Part shown: in pieces, positions 50,018-60,908 of the stretch
Layout: each line of letters begins with the position of its first letter
How positions within the stretch are numbered: the stretch's first letter is position 1
Source of the DNA: Gari tellinella
Taxonomy: Eukaryota > Mollusca > Bivalvia > Cardiida > Psammobiidae
DNA: 64,000 nt
Direction of reading: 5' to 3'
Assembly: GCA_922989275.2 (NCBI GenBank)
Contig: OV277861.1
Span: forward strand, 26,070,479-26,134,478
Made by a program: the position numbers and the translations under genes
Notes under the pieces: model-generated
What the model was told of the DNA's origin: nothing
The model's database searches: none
Seen by the model: the letters and a program-made list of their open reading frames with translations, nothing else

Positions 50018-50125
50018 CGGACGACATACAGAGTAGGACATCATTCCTTCATACAACTATTAGAACACTACAATCTCTCTACTGTATACAATATTGACCA
50101 TCATCTGTATCTACTCTGTGCAAGG

Positions 50126-50139
50126 ATGTCTTCATTAAG
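50126..50139 (+). CDS. CDC25: CDC25 exon 1, 14-nt coding part
   Basis: ATG TCT TCA TTA AG followed by donor GTATGT. The start context is CAAGGATGT. The split Arg codon is completed in exon 2. There is no in-frame upstream ATG between the TATA box and this ATG. Confidence 0.75.
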
Positions 50140-51494
50140 GTATGTATACATATTTATAGATGTTTAAACCCTTAACTGCTTCATATGAGCCTATGGGCGC
50201 TTTTTAAAAACAGTATACACACAGATCAGACTGATCCTAAAGGATCTATCTGATTTGGATATGCACTGTTTTTACTTAAAAAGCATTTGTCTGACTTGAG
50301 TCTACCCTTCCTATAGGAAGTTTACATACTTAATTTGCTAATGTAGCAGGGGTGCCATAAGTTGACATGAAAAATCCTAAGATTTCTAAATTTGCATTTT
50401 TCAAGTGCGATTTTACGAATCGTACCTTTACCCATTAGCCTTTTTCTTGTTTTGCTGACATGCGACTACTTATGGCGCATTCTGCTTTACTTTCAGCCTG
50501 CTTTAAGCTACCATGAACTGGGGGAAAAATCCGGAGATTTAGGAAAAATCCGGAGAAATGGCAGCCCTGATGTAGTAATTCAGATATTCCTCATGTTTTC
50601 CCGCTGTAATATCATGAACCGAGAGTAATTAGGTATTTTTGAATTGGAGATATTACCCGAGGTGTTTACGGTAGGGGGAGTTTTATGCGTGAACATTAAT
50701 TTTAAATCCGATTTAGTAACAAATCATTTTTTTTACCCGTCACTCGAACTGGTATGACGTACAAAATGATACATCTAACCGTTTTGAGTAAAGTTTTCTA
50801 TCTTCAGTTTTAGTTAGCGTAAAATATCAGTCTTAATTTTTTAACAATGACATAGGATCGAGCAAAAAAGCAAACAATATCATTGACCATAACGGGATTT
50901 AATAATATTCCTTATTATTTATTTTCAGAATGTGCTTGTTTGACGTCGATGATTCCCCTGTCGCCAATACCGGTCAGGAACTATGGGACGAGGCTGAGCT
51001 AGATGTTGTCCTGACACCATATGGAAAAGCTGATCTTTCGGTAAGTTTTTTTTATGTATCTTTTGTGTAATAACCGTATTTTATATACCTCATAAAAGAT
51101 GAACGGATTCTTTGTAAAATTATCACGTCTGTCATGGCGTCATTTGCTTTAAACAATTACTGTGTTCCTTCGTTTCGCAAAAACGAAATAAATATTGAAA
51201 CTTTTTTAAAATATCGTATTCTTTTATTTATATATTTCATTATTTAGAAAGAATTACAGGTATATTATAACGAGTGTCAAACCGTAATGATCCTGATCAG
51301 CAAAGTTCATTCAAGAATAGGCATGATGCTGACCATTGTCCAAATCCTGAGACAATGGGATGACGCATCTGATAAAGCTTATGCGGGACTATAAACCTTA
51401 ACAGCAACAACACCAATTCTGATCAAACGCTGCGCCCTTCGGCGTCTAGTTACTGGAACCATTTCATTTGTCCTGTTGTCGTAAAACTCATACG

Positions 51495-51530
<36 letters not shown>

Positions 51531-54500
51531 CAAACTGTTTGCAAATATTCCAAATAACCATTGTTCTTAGTTTAAGGGCAGTGCATGTGGTTGACTAATT
51601 GAGTCCTTGTGACGCATATAACACTCTAATCAGATTCTACACTGTTTGTCAGTTGCCAATAGCAAGTATACTACCGTCACCAGACTGGAATATTTCATTT
51701 TAGTCACTCAAGAATCGATGAGTTAACGTAGTAAGAAAAGACATGTGTTTTATTATGGCATAGCTTTGCAACATTTCACAGTTTCACAGTGTTATAACAT
51801 TCTATTTGCAGATCGAGCTGCCATCTAGAAAGCATCATCTAAACAAGACGTCGACTGGCGCCAGGAGAGGCTTGTTTTGTGGAAAACGCCCGTCTGATCA
51901 GGATGAAGCAGATGACAGTCCAGTGGGCAAGAAACCTAAACAAGATGGCAAGGAATCTGAGGTAAGATGCGCATTAAATATTGATAAAGGTTAATAATGA
52001 ACAGAACAGAGCATACTTTATTCAACTTGTACACATTCAGGTACCTCGTTACATAACATACAATGCAAAACAGACATACATGGTCAGTGTGGAAACAGTA
52101 TAGGTCTTCTAAAAAAATTACTAAGAAAGTACATAGAAAGCACTGTAGAATGCACTGCACTGTAGAGAGCACTGTACACCCTACTGGTACTTAATCTATG
52201 TATTTTTTCTGATATATTTTTTAACAACGTTATTGTAAAAAATAAATAATAATTTTACATTCTTGTGTAGGAGAATGAACTATGCAATTGTAATTAATGC
52301 GGATACATACAACAATTGATACATTCAAGGTTGTGACATATAGTTTCTGACTCATGAATTTGGCAATACAGTGACATACAAACACACATACTTAACCCTT
52401 TCCCATATAAGCACCTTTTAAGTACATTCGGCTTATTTTTCCGCAACATAAAATTGTTCCAATCCATGCAGTCATGAACATGTACAGCATATGATATGGT
52501 AGCTAAAGACAGGCCGGAAGTAAAGCAAAATGTGTCTTAAGATCTGACTCTAGTTTTACGCTCTTGTCCATTTTATACTAGGTTGTGTTTTTTTTTTAAA
52601 TAAAATGCAAAATGACAAACAGTACCTGATCAGAGGGCTACTGCAGGAGCCCTCTGATCAGGGACCTCACTGTTTGCAATTATAGGGCAAGTGTATTCTT
52701 CACAGTTACACATTTGGTAACGGACGCTTATACTATGACTCATCAATTAGCCTTCGTGTTAGTGGCCGTAATACACAAGTTTGTTTATAACTATTGATAA
52801 TTATCTGTTAAAACTTATCAAAGTATATTTGTTTATTTTACAGAAATCCTCCATTATTGAAGCAGTAGACAGACTGTCATCAGAAAGAGACCTCGTGGCT
52901 GATGGATCACGTGACTACAGTGTACCCACAATTCCTGGCAAGCACAACGATCTCAAGTCTATTACTAGTGATACTATGGCAGATGTTCTTGCGGGAAAGT
53001 ACTCTGAAGAACTGAAGGACTTGACCACTGTGGACTGCAGATACCCGTATGAGTTTGAAGGAGGGCACATCAGAGGAGCCGTCAACATGTACACCAAAGA
53101 CGCTGTCCAATCGCTGCTCCAGATACCAGTGACGTCAGAGAAGAAACACGTGCTGATCTTCCACTGCGAGTTCTCATCAGAGAGAGGCCCTAAAATGTAA
53201 GTATTAATTAAAAATATTACAGATATACGAGAACATGTAGCCATTAAATATGACAATCACTAACACAAAAAAGTTCCGCCTGTTTCACTAACTATCGAAT
53301 TACACTTGTATCAATATAATACTTATTTAAGACGAAATGTATAATTTCGATATTACCCTACTGGAAACCAGAAACACTTATAGCAAAAGTAGTAACCATT
53401 TAAAATGAAAGCATTTTATCCATTTTGTAATTATTAAAGATAGTTAATTTCGATATATAGTCCTACTTGAAAGACAATATCAATTACTATAGAAAAACGT
53501 AATTAAAATCGTTATCATCAAGTGCTCCAACCATTTCACACACTAACGAATCACACTTGCAGCAAAATAATAATTACTCAATTCTTCTTGCAGGTATCGT
53601 TTCTTGAGAAGCCAGGACAGAGAGATGAACAAAGAGAGTTACCCAGCCCTGAACTTTCCTGAAGTCTACTTGCTAGATGGTGGTTACAAGGCATTCTACG
53701 GAAAATACAAGGTCAGTATTTATTTAAATGACTTATTCATACGTCTCATAGCATATTCTTGAACCCTTTATATGCAGACCCCATCAAAAAAACTACGCCA
53801 GAGTCCCAGTTGGGTCACAACTTTTTCACCATGTTACATCTGATGCACTACATGATTAACCCGCATGCTTAACTCTTTGAACCATAGTCACGCATATATG
53901 CGTCATATGCTAACAGCCTACCTGTGAGGAGTACACTTGTTATATGCAAACAGTATAGACCCTGATCAGAGGGATCCTTAAGGAGCCCTCTGATCAGGGT
54001 CTACACTGTTTGCCATTTTGACATATATTGTAAAAAACATCCCTAAAAAGTCAAAATTGGACTGGACTAAATTGAAAACTAGAATTTTAAGGTTTCAGGG
54101 AGGAAAGGGTTAATATGTAACTCACACAATGTACAATAAATGTGTGGATTGAGAATGTAGTTGACTATGCATCACAGTGTGGCTTGATATTTCAATTTCG
54201 TCATTGTCAGCCAAAGGCCGTCGGCTCGAATCCCAGTTACAGTGGATAATCTGTTATTCTTTCCCGTTTAAACGCAAACGTACGCAAACGCAAAGCACTA
54301 AAACGTAGAAAAGAACAACTTTTTGACAATTATGATAATTCTTGTTTATCTTGGTGGCAAACAGTTTGGAGCCTGATCAGACGCCGGGTTACCCGGCGTC
54401 TGATCTGGCTCCAAACTGTTTGCACTGCAAATAATAGTTTTAGCGTAAACGCGTTTATTGGGAAAGAATAACAGATTCTCCACTGTATCATAATCAATAA

Positions 54501-54816
54501 CTTTTTCAACATATTGCATATAGATACATGTGCTTTGGTTCCCAGAATTTATTTTTATTTATAGCACGGGGAGTCTCTTTAAATGGATGCAATATAAATC
54601 GCACTTTATAACAATATATACATATTTTATAGCGTATTCTTGTTTCGTTTTCAGGAGCTCTGTGATCCAGACACCTACATGCCAATGCTTCACAAGGAAC
54701 ATGCGGACGATTTACGTCACTTCCGGGTCAAGTCTAAGTCATGGACAGCTGGGGAGAAACAGAAAACAAGTCGCCGATGCCGGAGTCGCCTGTCAGGACT
54801 CAGTCTGGAGTTCTAG
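50126..54816 (+). CDS. CDC25: CDC25-family dual-specificity phosphatase (M-phase inducer), complete, six exons
   Basis: Exons: 50126-50139, 50929-51040, 51812-51961, 52844-53196, 53594-53711 and 54655-54816, all GT-AG, giving 302 residues. CDC25 removes inhibitory Thr/Tyr phosphates from CDKs to drive the cell cycle. The catalytic rhodanese-fold domain (about 130-285) has [16 protein letters not shown] (156-171), active site H199-C200-EFSSE-R206 and [11 protein letters not shown], and ends with the CDC25-type [10 protein letters not shown] tail. The N-terminal regulatory part is short (about 125 residues; total 302 versus about 470-570 in vertebrates). It has SP/TP sites (S14, T34, S78), an RxLF cyclin-docking motif (R61-G-L-F64) and a bipartite-like NLS (GKRP ... 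GKKPK, 65-85). The start is the first ATG after the TATA box, in a 14-nt coding exon. Confidence 0.93.
50347..50569. mobile_element. HP-H MITE with a partial HP-A inside
   Basis: Ends CAGGGGTGCCATAAG and AAATGGCAGCCCTG. The inner fragment has CCCATTAGCCTTTTTCTTG and GGCGCATTCTGCTTTACTTT. It lies in CDC25 intron 1. Confidence 0.7.
50929..51040 (+). CDS. CDC25: CDC25 exon 2
   Basis: Acceptor TATTTTCAG and donor TCG|GTAAGT. It encodes [20 protein letters not shown] and continues to [10 protein letters not shown]. It is acidic with SP and TP phosphorylation-type sites. If exon 1 were not used, M6 here would be an alternative start. Confidence 0.85.
51490..51533. repeat. (AATC)n tail
   Basis: CATACGACAATCAATCAATC and further AATC units, possibly the 3' tail of a retroposon starting upstream (51290-51490). 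In CDC25 intron 2. Confidence 0.6.
51812..51961 (+). CDS. CDC25: CDC25 exon 3, cyclin-docking motif and NLS
   Basis: Acceptor CTATTTGCAG and donor GAG|GTAAGA; 50 codons. It carries RRGLF (an RxLF-type motif), then GKRP ... [10 protein letters not shown], a bipartite-like nuclear localisation signal with an SP site inside it. Confidence 0.85.
52392..52685. repeat. HP-A fragment followed by an HP-C palindrome
   Basis: Left HP-A end TTAACCCTTTCCCATATAAG and a broken arm are followed at 52617-52677 by the core GAGGGCTACTGCAGGAGCCC in GATCA arms. In CDC25 intron 3. Confidence 0.6.
52844..53196 (+). CDS. CDC25: CDC25 exon 4, catalytic centre
   Basis: Acceptor TTATTTTACAG and donor AAAAT|GTAAGT. 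It contains the CDC25 signature [16 protein letters not shown] and the P-loop [11 protein letters not shown]. All catalytic residues are present. Confidence 0.95.
53594..53711 (+). CDS. CDC25: CDC25 exon 5
   Basis: Acceptor TTCTTGCAG and donor AAG|GTCAGT. It encodes [20 protein letters not shown] and [16 protein letters not shown], the helix and strand after the P-loop. Confidence 0.93.
53869..54113. mobile_element. HP-C MITE
   Basis: Ends TTAACTCTTTGAACCATAGT and GGAGGAAAGGGTTAA. Core GAGGGATCCTTAAGGAGCCC. ACGCATATATGCGT near the left end. In CDC25 intron 5. Confidence 0.85.
54150..54237 (+). repeat. tRNA-like SINE head truncated by HP-B
   Basis: Box-B-like GGCTCGAATCCC at 54222-54233 ends just where the HP-B insertion begins. 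A box A is not clear. Confidence 0.4.
54240..54485. mobile_element. HP-B MITE copy 5
   Basis: 246 bp, TA-flanked, in the last intron of CDC25, 169 bp before exon 6. Confidence 0.93.
54655..54816 (+). CDS. CDC25: CDC25 exon 6 and stop
   Basis: Acceptor GTTTTCAG. It encodes [20 protein letters not shown] and [10 protein letters not shown], the conserved CDC25 C-terminal helix region that contacts CDK/cyclin, then a basic tail and TAG at 54814-54816. Confidence 0.92.
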   Translation, partial: ELCDPDTYMPMLHKEHADDLRHFRVKSKSWTAGEKQKTSRRCRSRLSGLSLEF

Positions 54817-55006
54817 AAGTGAATGTTGTACTACCCTTTATAGAGTTTAGAATGGTGCTATTGAAAATGTTTTGGGTGCTATTGAATATGTGCTAATGAT
54901 TAGGTGATATTGTATACATTTATGGCTGTTATGCTATGTATAATTGTTATTGTATATTGTTTCTAATTAGTGGAATTGTTATGACGGTTTTTGTTAAGGA
55001 ACCAGA

Positions 55007-55012
55007 AATAAA
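55007..55012 (+). terminator. Polyadenylation signal of CDC25
   Basis: AATAAA lies 191 nt after the stop codon, followed by a T-rich stretch (TGTTAATTTTAATTC) suited to cleavage near 55025-55035. Confidence 0.65.
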
Positions 55013-55109
55013 GATATGCTCTAACGCGTGTTAATTTTAATTCAAATGCCGAAAAATCCTGCATTTCAGTACAGTGTATGTCTGCGATCACTTGGCAGAT
55101 TGGCAGATT

Positions 55110-55313
55110 TCTCAGTATGGTCGTAAGTCAGATTCTAAATTTGCCAATAATTATTTATTTCTCCATCTAATCCTGTCTTGTGACATCTCTTTGGAATTTT
55201 CTTGAAAGAGATGTCACAAGACAGGAATAGAATATTCATCAGAAATAAGATGTATTTTAAATTTTTGACTTATGACCGTTTTTGCCGTACGACGTTTCGT
55301 AAAACGGGACCCT
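55110..55313. mobile_element. HP-G MITE
   Basis: TCTTGTGACATCTCTTTGGA and its partner GAAAGAGATGTCACAAGACA form the core. Right end CGTTTCGTAAAACGGGACCC. Confidence 0.72.
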
Positions 55314-55439
55314 ACTACTGTTAAGAGGTTCAAATTCGCCTTTATCTATTCCAAATAGGATTCCGATGCCTTTTCATGTTCATATACTTTGTTTTGATAT
55401 ATGAGCCATAAGCAAACACTGGGATCGAGATCAATACGT

Positions 55440-55660
55440 ATTTTTACGCGATATTTTATATCTCTGCTGAAGAAAATAGTTCCAATTTAAAAAGTCATGA
55501 ATATGAAATATATTATACATGTATATCCAAGCAGATGGTAGCTTGAAGCAGGCTGTAGGTAAAGCAGAATGCACAATGAGGCACATTCTGCTGTACTTTC
55601 AACCTGCTTTAAATGGTCACATGTGTTCAAAACTAGAAACTTAAAACGGGATTAAAATTG
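55440..55660. mobile_element. HP-A MITE, diverged
   Basis: CTGAAGAAAATAGTTCCAAT and a palindrome with mismatched arms (GTAAAGCAGAATGCACAATG / AGGCACATTCTGCTGTAC). Confidence 0.7.
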
Positions 55661-55824
55661 CTTATAAAGTAATGCTATACTGCAATCACTACGGTCTTTA
55701 TGGCAGATGACTGCTCAAACCTGTGAAACTCAAACTTTTTTTTGAAAACTTCAAATGGACACGTCCAGACTACCGGTATTTCAGGCTGTTTTGGAAATGA
55801 CCAATTCAGCAGCCGACCCCGATA

Positions 55825-56039
55825 CACTGAAAAACGTTATTCTTTCCCGTTTAAAACGCAAACGAAACGCAAATGTCGTGTACTAAAAAACCTATTCATT
55901 TTAATCTGAGTCACCAACAGTTTAGAGCCTCATCAGACACCGGGTAACCCGGCGTCTGATCTGGTTCCAAACCGTTTGCAATGGGAATAATAGATTAAGC
56001 GTAAATGCGCGTATTGGGAAATAATAACGTTTTCTCTAC
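55825..56039. mobile_element. HP-B MITE, old copy
   Basis: GAAAAACGTTATTCTTTCCC start; apex ACACCGGGTAACCCGGCGT with one unpaired base. It ends at the TA used by the next copy. Confidence 0.8.
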
Positions 56040-56041
56040 TA

Positions 56042-56276
56042 CAGTGGAGAATGTGTTATTCTTTCCCGTTTAAACGCAAACGTACGCAAACGCAAAGCAC
56101 TAAAACGTAGAAAAGAACAATTATGATATTTCATGTTTATCTTGGTGGCAAACAGTTTGGAGCCTGATCAGACGCCGGGTTACCCGGCGTCTGACCTGGC
56201 TCCAAACTGTTTGCACTGTAAATAATAGTTTTAGCGTAAACGCGTTTATTGGGAAAGAATAACAGATTCTCCACTG
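56042..56276. mobile_element. HP-B MITE copy 6
   Basis: About 235 bp with a small deletion in the left flank of the palindrome; apex intact. Confidence 0.92.
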
Positions 56277-56356
56277 TATATGAACGTTCTATTTGAAATT
56301 GTTCTACATTGTTGACACACGAACAATGTGTTTACGCGTCACTGGTTTTCAATGGT

Positions 56357-56580
56357 TTAACTCTTTACCACATAACCTATATATATGACCTTAATGCAAG
56401 TTGAAGGTAAATCAGAATGCATCTCACGACACATCCTGCTTTGCTTTCAGCTTAAAAGTCTCAAGTTACGATCTGCTAAATAAAGTAAATATTTCTCACA
56501 ATAGAATCTACATAATAATAACTGTATAAACTGAAACTATTTTCTTCTGTACGGGAACAAATTTATGGGGTAATGGGTTA
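56357..56580. mobile_element. HP-A MITE, old copy
   Basis: Ends TTTAACTCTTTACCACATAA and GGGGTAATGGGTTA. The palindrome is heavily mutated and arms no longer match. Confidence 0.7.
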
Positions 56581-57238
56581 TAAAGGGTGAACTAAAAAGG
56601 AAATCGATAATTTTCCCTTTGAGGACTAAAACATATTTCTCCAGAGTTTATTCAGTCCAATTAATGACCATATAAGTTTAAATTGTGTCTTTTCTATACT
56701 TAAATTCATTGACACTTCCAATTAATGACTATTTAGGGTTGATTTTGTTTCAAGCAAAACAGTATTGAACACCACACCCCACTTTATGTAAGGGTCTAGC
56801 TATACGGCTATTGACAAAATACAAACAAGGGGTGAAATTAAGTTTTTATTTTGAAATGTTACTAGATGAAAGTCGAAAGCACATAATAGTTTGTACAAGT
56901 TAATGCAAGATATAATACAGCAACTCTATCGTAAAAATATTTTATATACATGTATAACATATAAAAAGCAAAACCAATTCAAATGTGTACAGTTTTTTGT
57001 GTTATCAGTGTGCATCAGGAAAACAACAGTAATCATTTACAACCTTTTTACATACGTTTTTCTTTCCCGCTTTTATCGTCTGTTTTAACCATCTTACCGC
57101 CAAAATATCGTCTGAATTGGTGGTGTCGTCTGCAATATTTATAATGTCCGCTTTAGGGCTGTTTTAACTGAAGAAAATGTTGCACTTGACATAGGCATGC
57201 ACCTTAAAAATATTACCAACAGCCTAGCAAATTATAGC
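56581..57238. other. Non-coding DNA with HP-C/HP-I fragments
   Basis: CGTCTGTTTTAACC, CGTCTGAATT and GTCCGCTTTAGGGC words of HP-I type near 57075-57160. No exon seen. Confidence 0.45.
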
Positions 57239-57488
57239 TTAACCCTTTACCCCATAGAAGCGACTTTTAGCGCATTTAATGTATTCCTCCGCTGAAGAAA
57301 ATAGTTCCAATTTATACAGTCATGAATATAATTCTGAACAATTATTTTCAGTTTCCTTGCAGATTATAGCCTAAAGCAGGCTGAAAGTAAAGCAGAATGT
57401 GCTTAAGGCACATTCTGCTTTACTTTCAACCTGCTTTAAGTAGCCATCTATCTTCAAAACAAGAAACAGGCTATGGGGTAAAGGGTTA
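57239..57488. mobile_element. HP-A MITE
   Basis: Ends TTAACCCTTTACCCCATAG and GGGGTAAAGGGTTAA; apex AATGTGCTTAAGGCACATT. Confidence 0.87.
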
Positions 57489-57537
57489 AATCTAGGCTGA
57501 AAGTAAAACATCAAACCCTTCCATTCTCAATGACGCT

Positions 57538-57795
57538 TTAACCCTTTACCTGATAGCATTGTTTCTAGTATTGAAGATATGTGGCTACTTAAAGCAGGTT
57601 GAAAGTAAAGCAGAATGCGCCCTAAGGCGCATTCTGCTTTACTTTCAGCCTGCTTTAAGCTATTAACTGCTAGAATAAGGAAAGTATTCAATATGACACA
57701 TATTCATTACGGTATAATTTGGAACTAGTTTCTTCAGCGGATGAATAAAATGAATGTGCTAAAAGTCCCTTCTACATGTATAAGTGAAAGGGTTA
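57538..57795. mobile_element. HP-A MITE
   Basis: Apex AATGCGCCCTAAGGCGCATT; right end AGTGAAAGGGTTAA. Confidence 0.84.
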
Positions 57796-57975
57796 AAGCG
57801 CTTGCAATCATTTTGTTTTCTGATCAGATATCGCATAACGTAGCGTCTGATCTGGAATATAACTGTTTTGACACTCTTATCGATATTTATTAAGTCATGC
57901 AACCTTTATAACTTTGAGACGTGTCTTGCAGATTACAATAACGAAGCAGACGACAATAAAGCGGTGAAGGGGTAA
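57796..57975. mobile_element. HP-I MITE
   Basis: Core TCTGATCAGATATCGCATAA and CGTAGCGTCTGATCTGG; right end GCGGTGAAGGGGTAAAA with CAGACGACAA. Confidence 0.6.
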
Positions 57976-58015
57976 AAATCTCCCGAATAATTTGATCATG
58001 AAAGGTTAAGCAACC

Positions 58016-58242
58016 AGGGGGCCGTTTTACTAAACTACTTACGCAAAATTTTAAATTTTAATTTATATTTTTTATTATCACTTGCTACAAACAGCAAATA
58101 GCCAGATCAGAGGACGCGCTTTTAGCGCGTCCTCTGATCTGGCTATTTGCTGTTTGCAAACGTTTATGATCGAAAAATAAGAGTTAAACGATTTTGACTT
58201 ACGCAAAATTTTTGCGTAAGTTGTTTAGTAAAACGGGCCCCA
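58016..58242. mobile_element. HP-G MITE with a different core
   Basis: Ends GGGGGCCGTTTTACTAAAC and TTTAGTAAAACGGGCCCC; sub-ends ACTTACGCAAAATTT. The core is AAACAGCAAATAGCCAGATC with apex GAGGACGCGCTTTTAGCGCG, unlike the two other HP-G copies. Confidence 0.8.
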
Positions 58243-58297
58243 TATGTCGTGCCACCAATACTGAAAATAAGCTATGGGGAAAGGTTAACACAATAAG

Positions 58298-58633
58298 GTG
58301 CCCCTCTCTACAACGGTCCCGAACATGTTTCCCTCCTTTCAACAATGCTTATCGCTGATTCATTGCTGAAATGCCGTTTGCTTAAAATTGCCGTCTGCTG
58401 TTTTTTTCTCAATGTTCCGTATTGGACATTTTGACAGAAGACACATAAAGACGAGTGACAAACAGTTTGAACCCAGTTCAGGCGCGGCGCTAAGCAGTCT
58501 CTGACATTGTTCCAAACTGTTTGCAAATGTACTCTGATGTTATAAATTTTCCCTCCCATAACACATTCCTCCGAATAACACACACACACTCCCATTGAGC
58601 GTTGTTGTTACATTGTAAGAGGGAGCATTGTAT
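58298..58633. mobile_element. HP-J MITE
   Basis: Ends GGTGCCCCTCTCTACAACGG and GTAAGAGGGAGCATTGTA. Core AAACAGTTTGAACCCAGTTC ... TTCCAAACTGTTTGC, partly unpaired. Confidence 0.65.
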
Positions 58634-58945
58634 GTGAATATGCGTAATTCATAAACAATGTACCCTTAAAAGAGGACACTTGCCGTAGGGAAACACTGTA
58701 GACCAAGGACAAAGGGCTCAATGAGGAGTCAGGGTCTGTATTGTTTGACATCTTGCATATAATAAAAAACTTCGAAAAAGAAAACAACCGATATCAATAT
58801 GAAAGTTCACCGGATAATATGTTAAAAGGATTTTCAAATCATATACATTCATATTTGTTAAAAATTTACGGTTTAAGTTACTCTGTCAGGAACGTGGGTA
58901 TATAAAAGTCAAATTAACAGTGTAGAACCTGGTCAGAGGTTTTCG

Positions 58946-59499
58946 TTAGGCAGAATAGTGGACACTCAGGTGGCTCACTTGCTCTCATTTTCGCGCATTA
59001 AAATAAGAAGGGCAATTTTACATAACTTGTTATAACTTTTTTTCTGGACAGATATCGTTCCTGTGCAAACGGTCCGTGTTAGCTTAATCATTTTCCTTTA
59101 TGATGAAATTGGTTTTGAAAAAATATTTTAATAAGATTTTGGTCCTTTTTTAAGTTGAAAAAGACACCTCTTAATCACATTAAACAAAGAGTAAAATGCT
59201 GAAAATAAGCCTCGACACGGTTAATATAACACGACCTTGTGCATTTATACAAATCGATATCAATTCTGTGCAAACGGGCTCGTATAATTGAATATTTGTT
59301 CTTTCTTTTGATATAAATTTAAGAATTGTAAGTTAATGTTAATTTGGTCCTTTTTCAAATTGAAAATAAAATTAATATGTTCAAAGTGTCGTCGGGAGTT
59401 TCCGTAAATACCGAGCGGTAAGAGCCGAAGATTGACGGGCTCGCAAGCTAGCGTAGGGCAATTTATCGATAATCTAGTGATGTCCACTATTCTGCCTAA
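58946..59499. mobile_element. 554-bp TIR element inserted in a palindrome
   Basis: Ends TTAGGCAGAATAGTGGACA and its exact inverse. CG on both sides may be the target. Host DNA reads AACAGTGTAGAACCTGGTCA on one side and TGATCGGAATCTACACTG on the other, so the element sits near the apex. Confidence 0.78.
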
Positions 59500-60227
59500 C
59501 GTCTTAAGGATCACTCTGATCGGAATCTACACTGTTTGCAAAATACACTTCAATAAATGTGTACATGTACATACTGGTATCCAGGAAGGAAAGGGTTATC
59601 ATATAGGTAAATTCACATTGATAATAGCAGAATAGTACCATAATTCAATATATGTATAACTGTTGTACAAAGTTTAAGGATTGAAGAAAAATCGCTAAAA
59701 TCTAACCATATAAAGACAACATCCCGTAGGCATCATGGTCTGCATTTACGGGAAACTCTTTCTGCCCATCGCTGATACATGTATTTCGTTTTCCAATAAA
59801 CCCCTACATTATAGTCCCCTTAAATGATTGTATGGAAAAGCAATGCCAAAAACCCCCAGAAAGCTCCTTAATGACATTGTTGTTTTACTTTCGCCTTGCT
59901 TTAAGCAGCAGAAAGCTGCCTTAAACACACACTTTTATTTCTTGGTCATTCTAGAGAGTTTATTGTAAATTAATCTGGTAAAACATAATATAGGTTAAGC
60001 TCCAAGACAACACTCAAAGAGATTTTGATGCCCTTAAGGAGCTTTTTGTGATACGTTCGCTTTGCTTTAAGCTGTCACCTGTCTTTTATACAGTCAAGGA
60101 GCCATCGTTATTAGAAGTATCCGACTTGACCTGTTGAACGTTTTGATTTGACCTCTTACAAGCTAATGAACGAAACGACCAACCAACCTGGTTGAATGAA
60201 TGAAAATGTAATACAATATGCAATATA

Positions 60228-60474
60228 CAGTGGAGAATCTGTTATTCTTTCCCAAATAAACGCGTTTACTCTAAAACTATTATTTGCAGTGCAAACAGTT
60301 TGGAGCCAGATCAGACGCCGGGTAACCCGGCGTCTGATCAGGCTCCAAACTGTTTGCCACCAAGATAAACATGAAATATCAGATTTGTCCAAAAGTTGTA
60401 CTTTTCTACTTTTTGGTGTTTTGCGTTTGCGTACGTTTGCGTTTAAACGGGAAAGAATAACAGATTCTCCACTG
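60228..60474. mobile_element. HP-B MITE copy 7, reversed
   Basis: TA-flanked, 247 bp, opposite orientation; apex ACGCCGGGTAACCCGGCGT. Confidence 0.92.
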
Positions 60475-60703
60475 TACATGTTCACTCCAGTGACACTGGA
60501 TGGCTAGAACTAGCAATTGTACTTAATGCCAATAAAATATATTGTGTATTGTATATTGAATGAAAATGCAATACATGTACTGAATTGCTATTGCTTAAAA
60601 ATCATAAAACAAATACTTTTGATTTAACATGCATTCCTTTTGTCGGAAATAATACACAGTATTGCGGCCAATAAAATTAGCAAGATATAAGGCAATTGGT
60701 ATA

Positions 60704-60800
60704 CGAGGGGTGTCTCAGAAAAGCGCAAACTTTATTAATAACTCAAAACAGTTTAAAGGCAAAATCACTCTGCACAAACGAACGTCTGGGACACCCCTCG
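60704..60800. mobile_element. 97-bp mini-mariner-like element
   Basis: TA-flanked ends CGAGGGGTGTCTCAGAAAAG and TCTGGGACACCCCTCG. Resembles mariner ends but is far too short to code. Confidence 0.75.
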
Positions 60801-60908
60801 TACATATTTCAATTTTTGGACTCGCCAAAAAGCAGGCTAAGCAGATCAGATTTTCATCCGTAACATTTGTAGTGTGCAGTACAGTTCTGAACCTTATTAA
60901 ATTAAATT

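Noticed and set aside
416..57795. CRISPR-like array of palindromic repeats
   Set aside because: Spacing is irregular, repeats are whole transposons with terminal repeats, and the DNA is eukaryotic.
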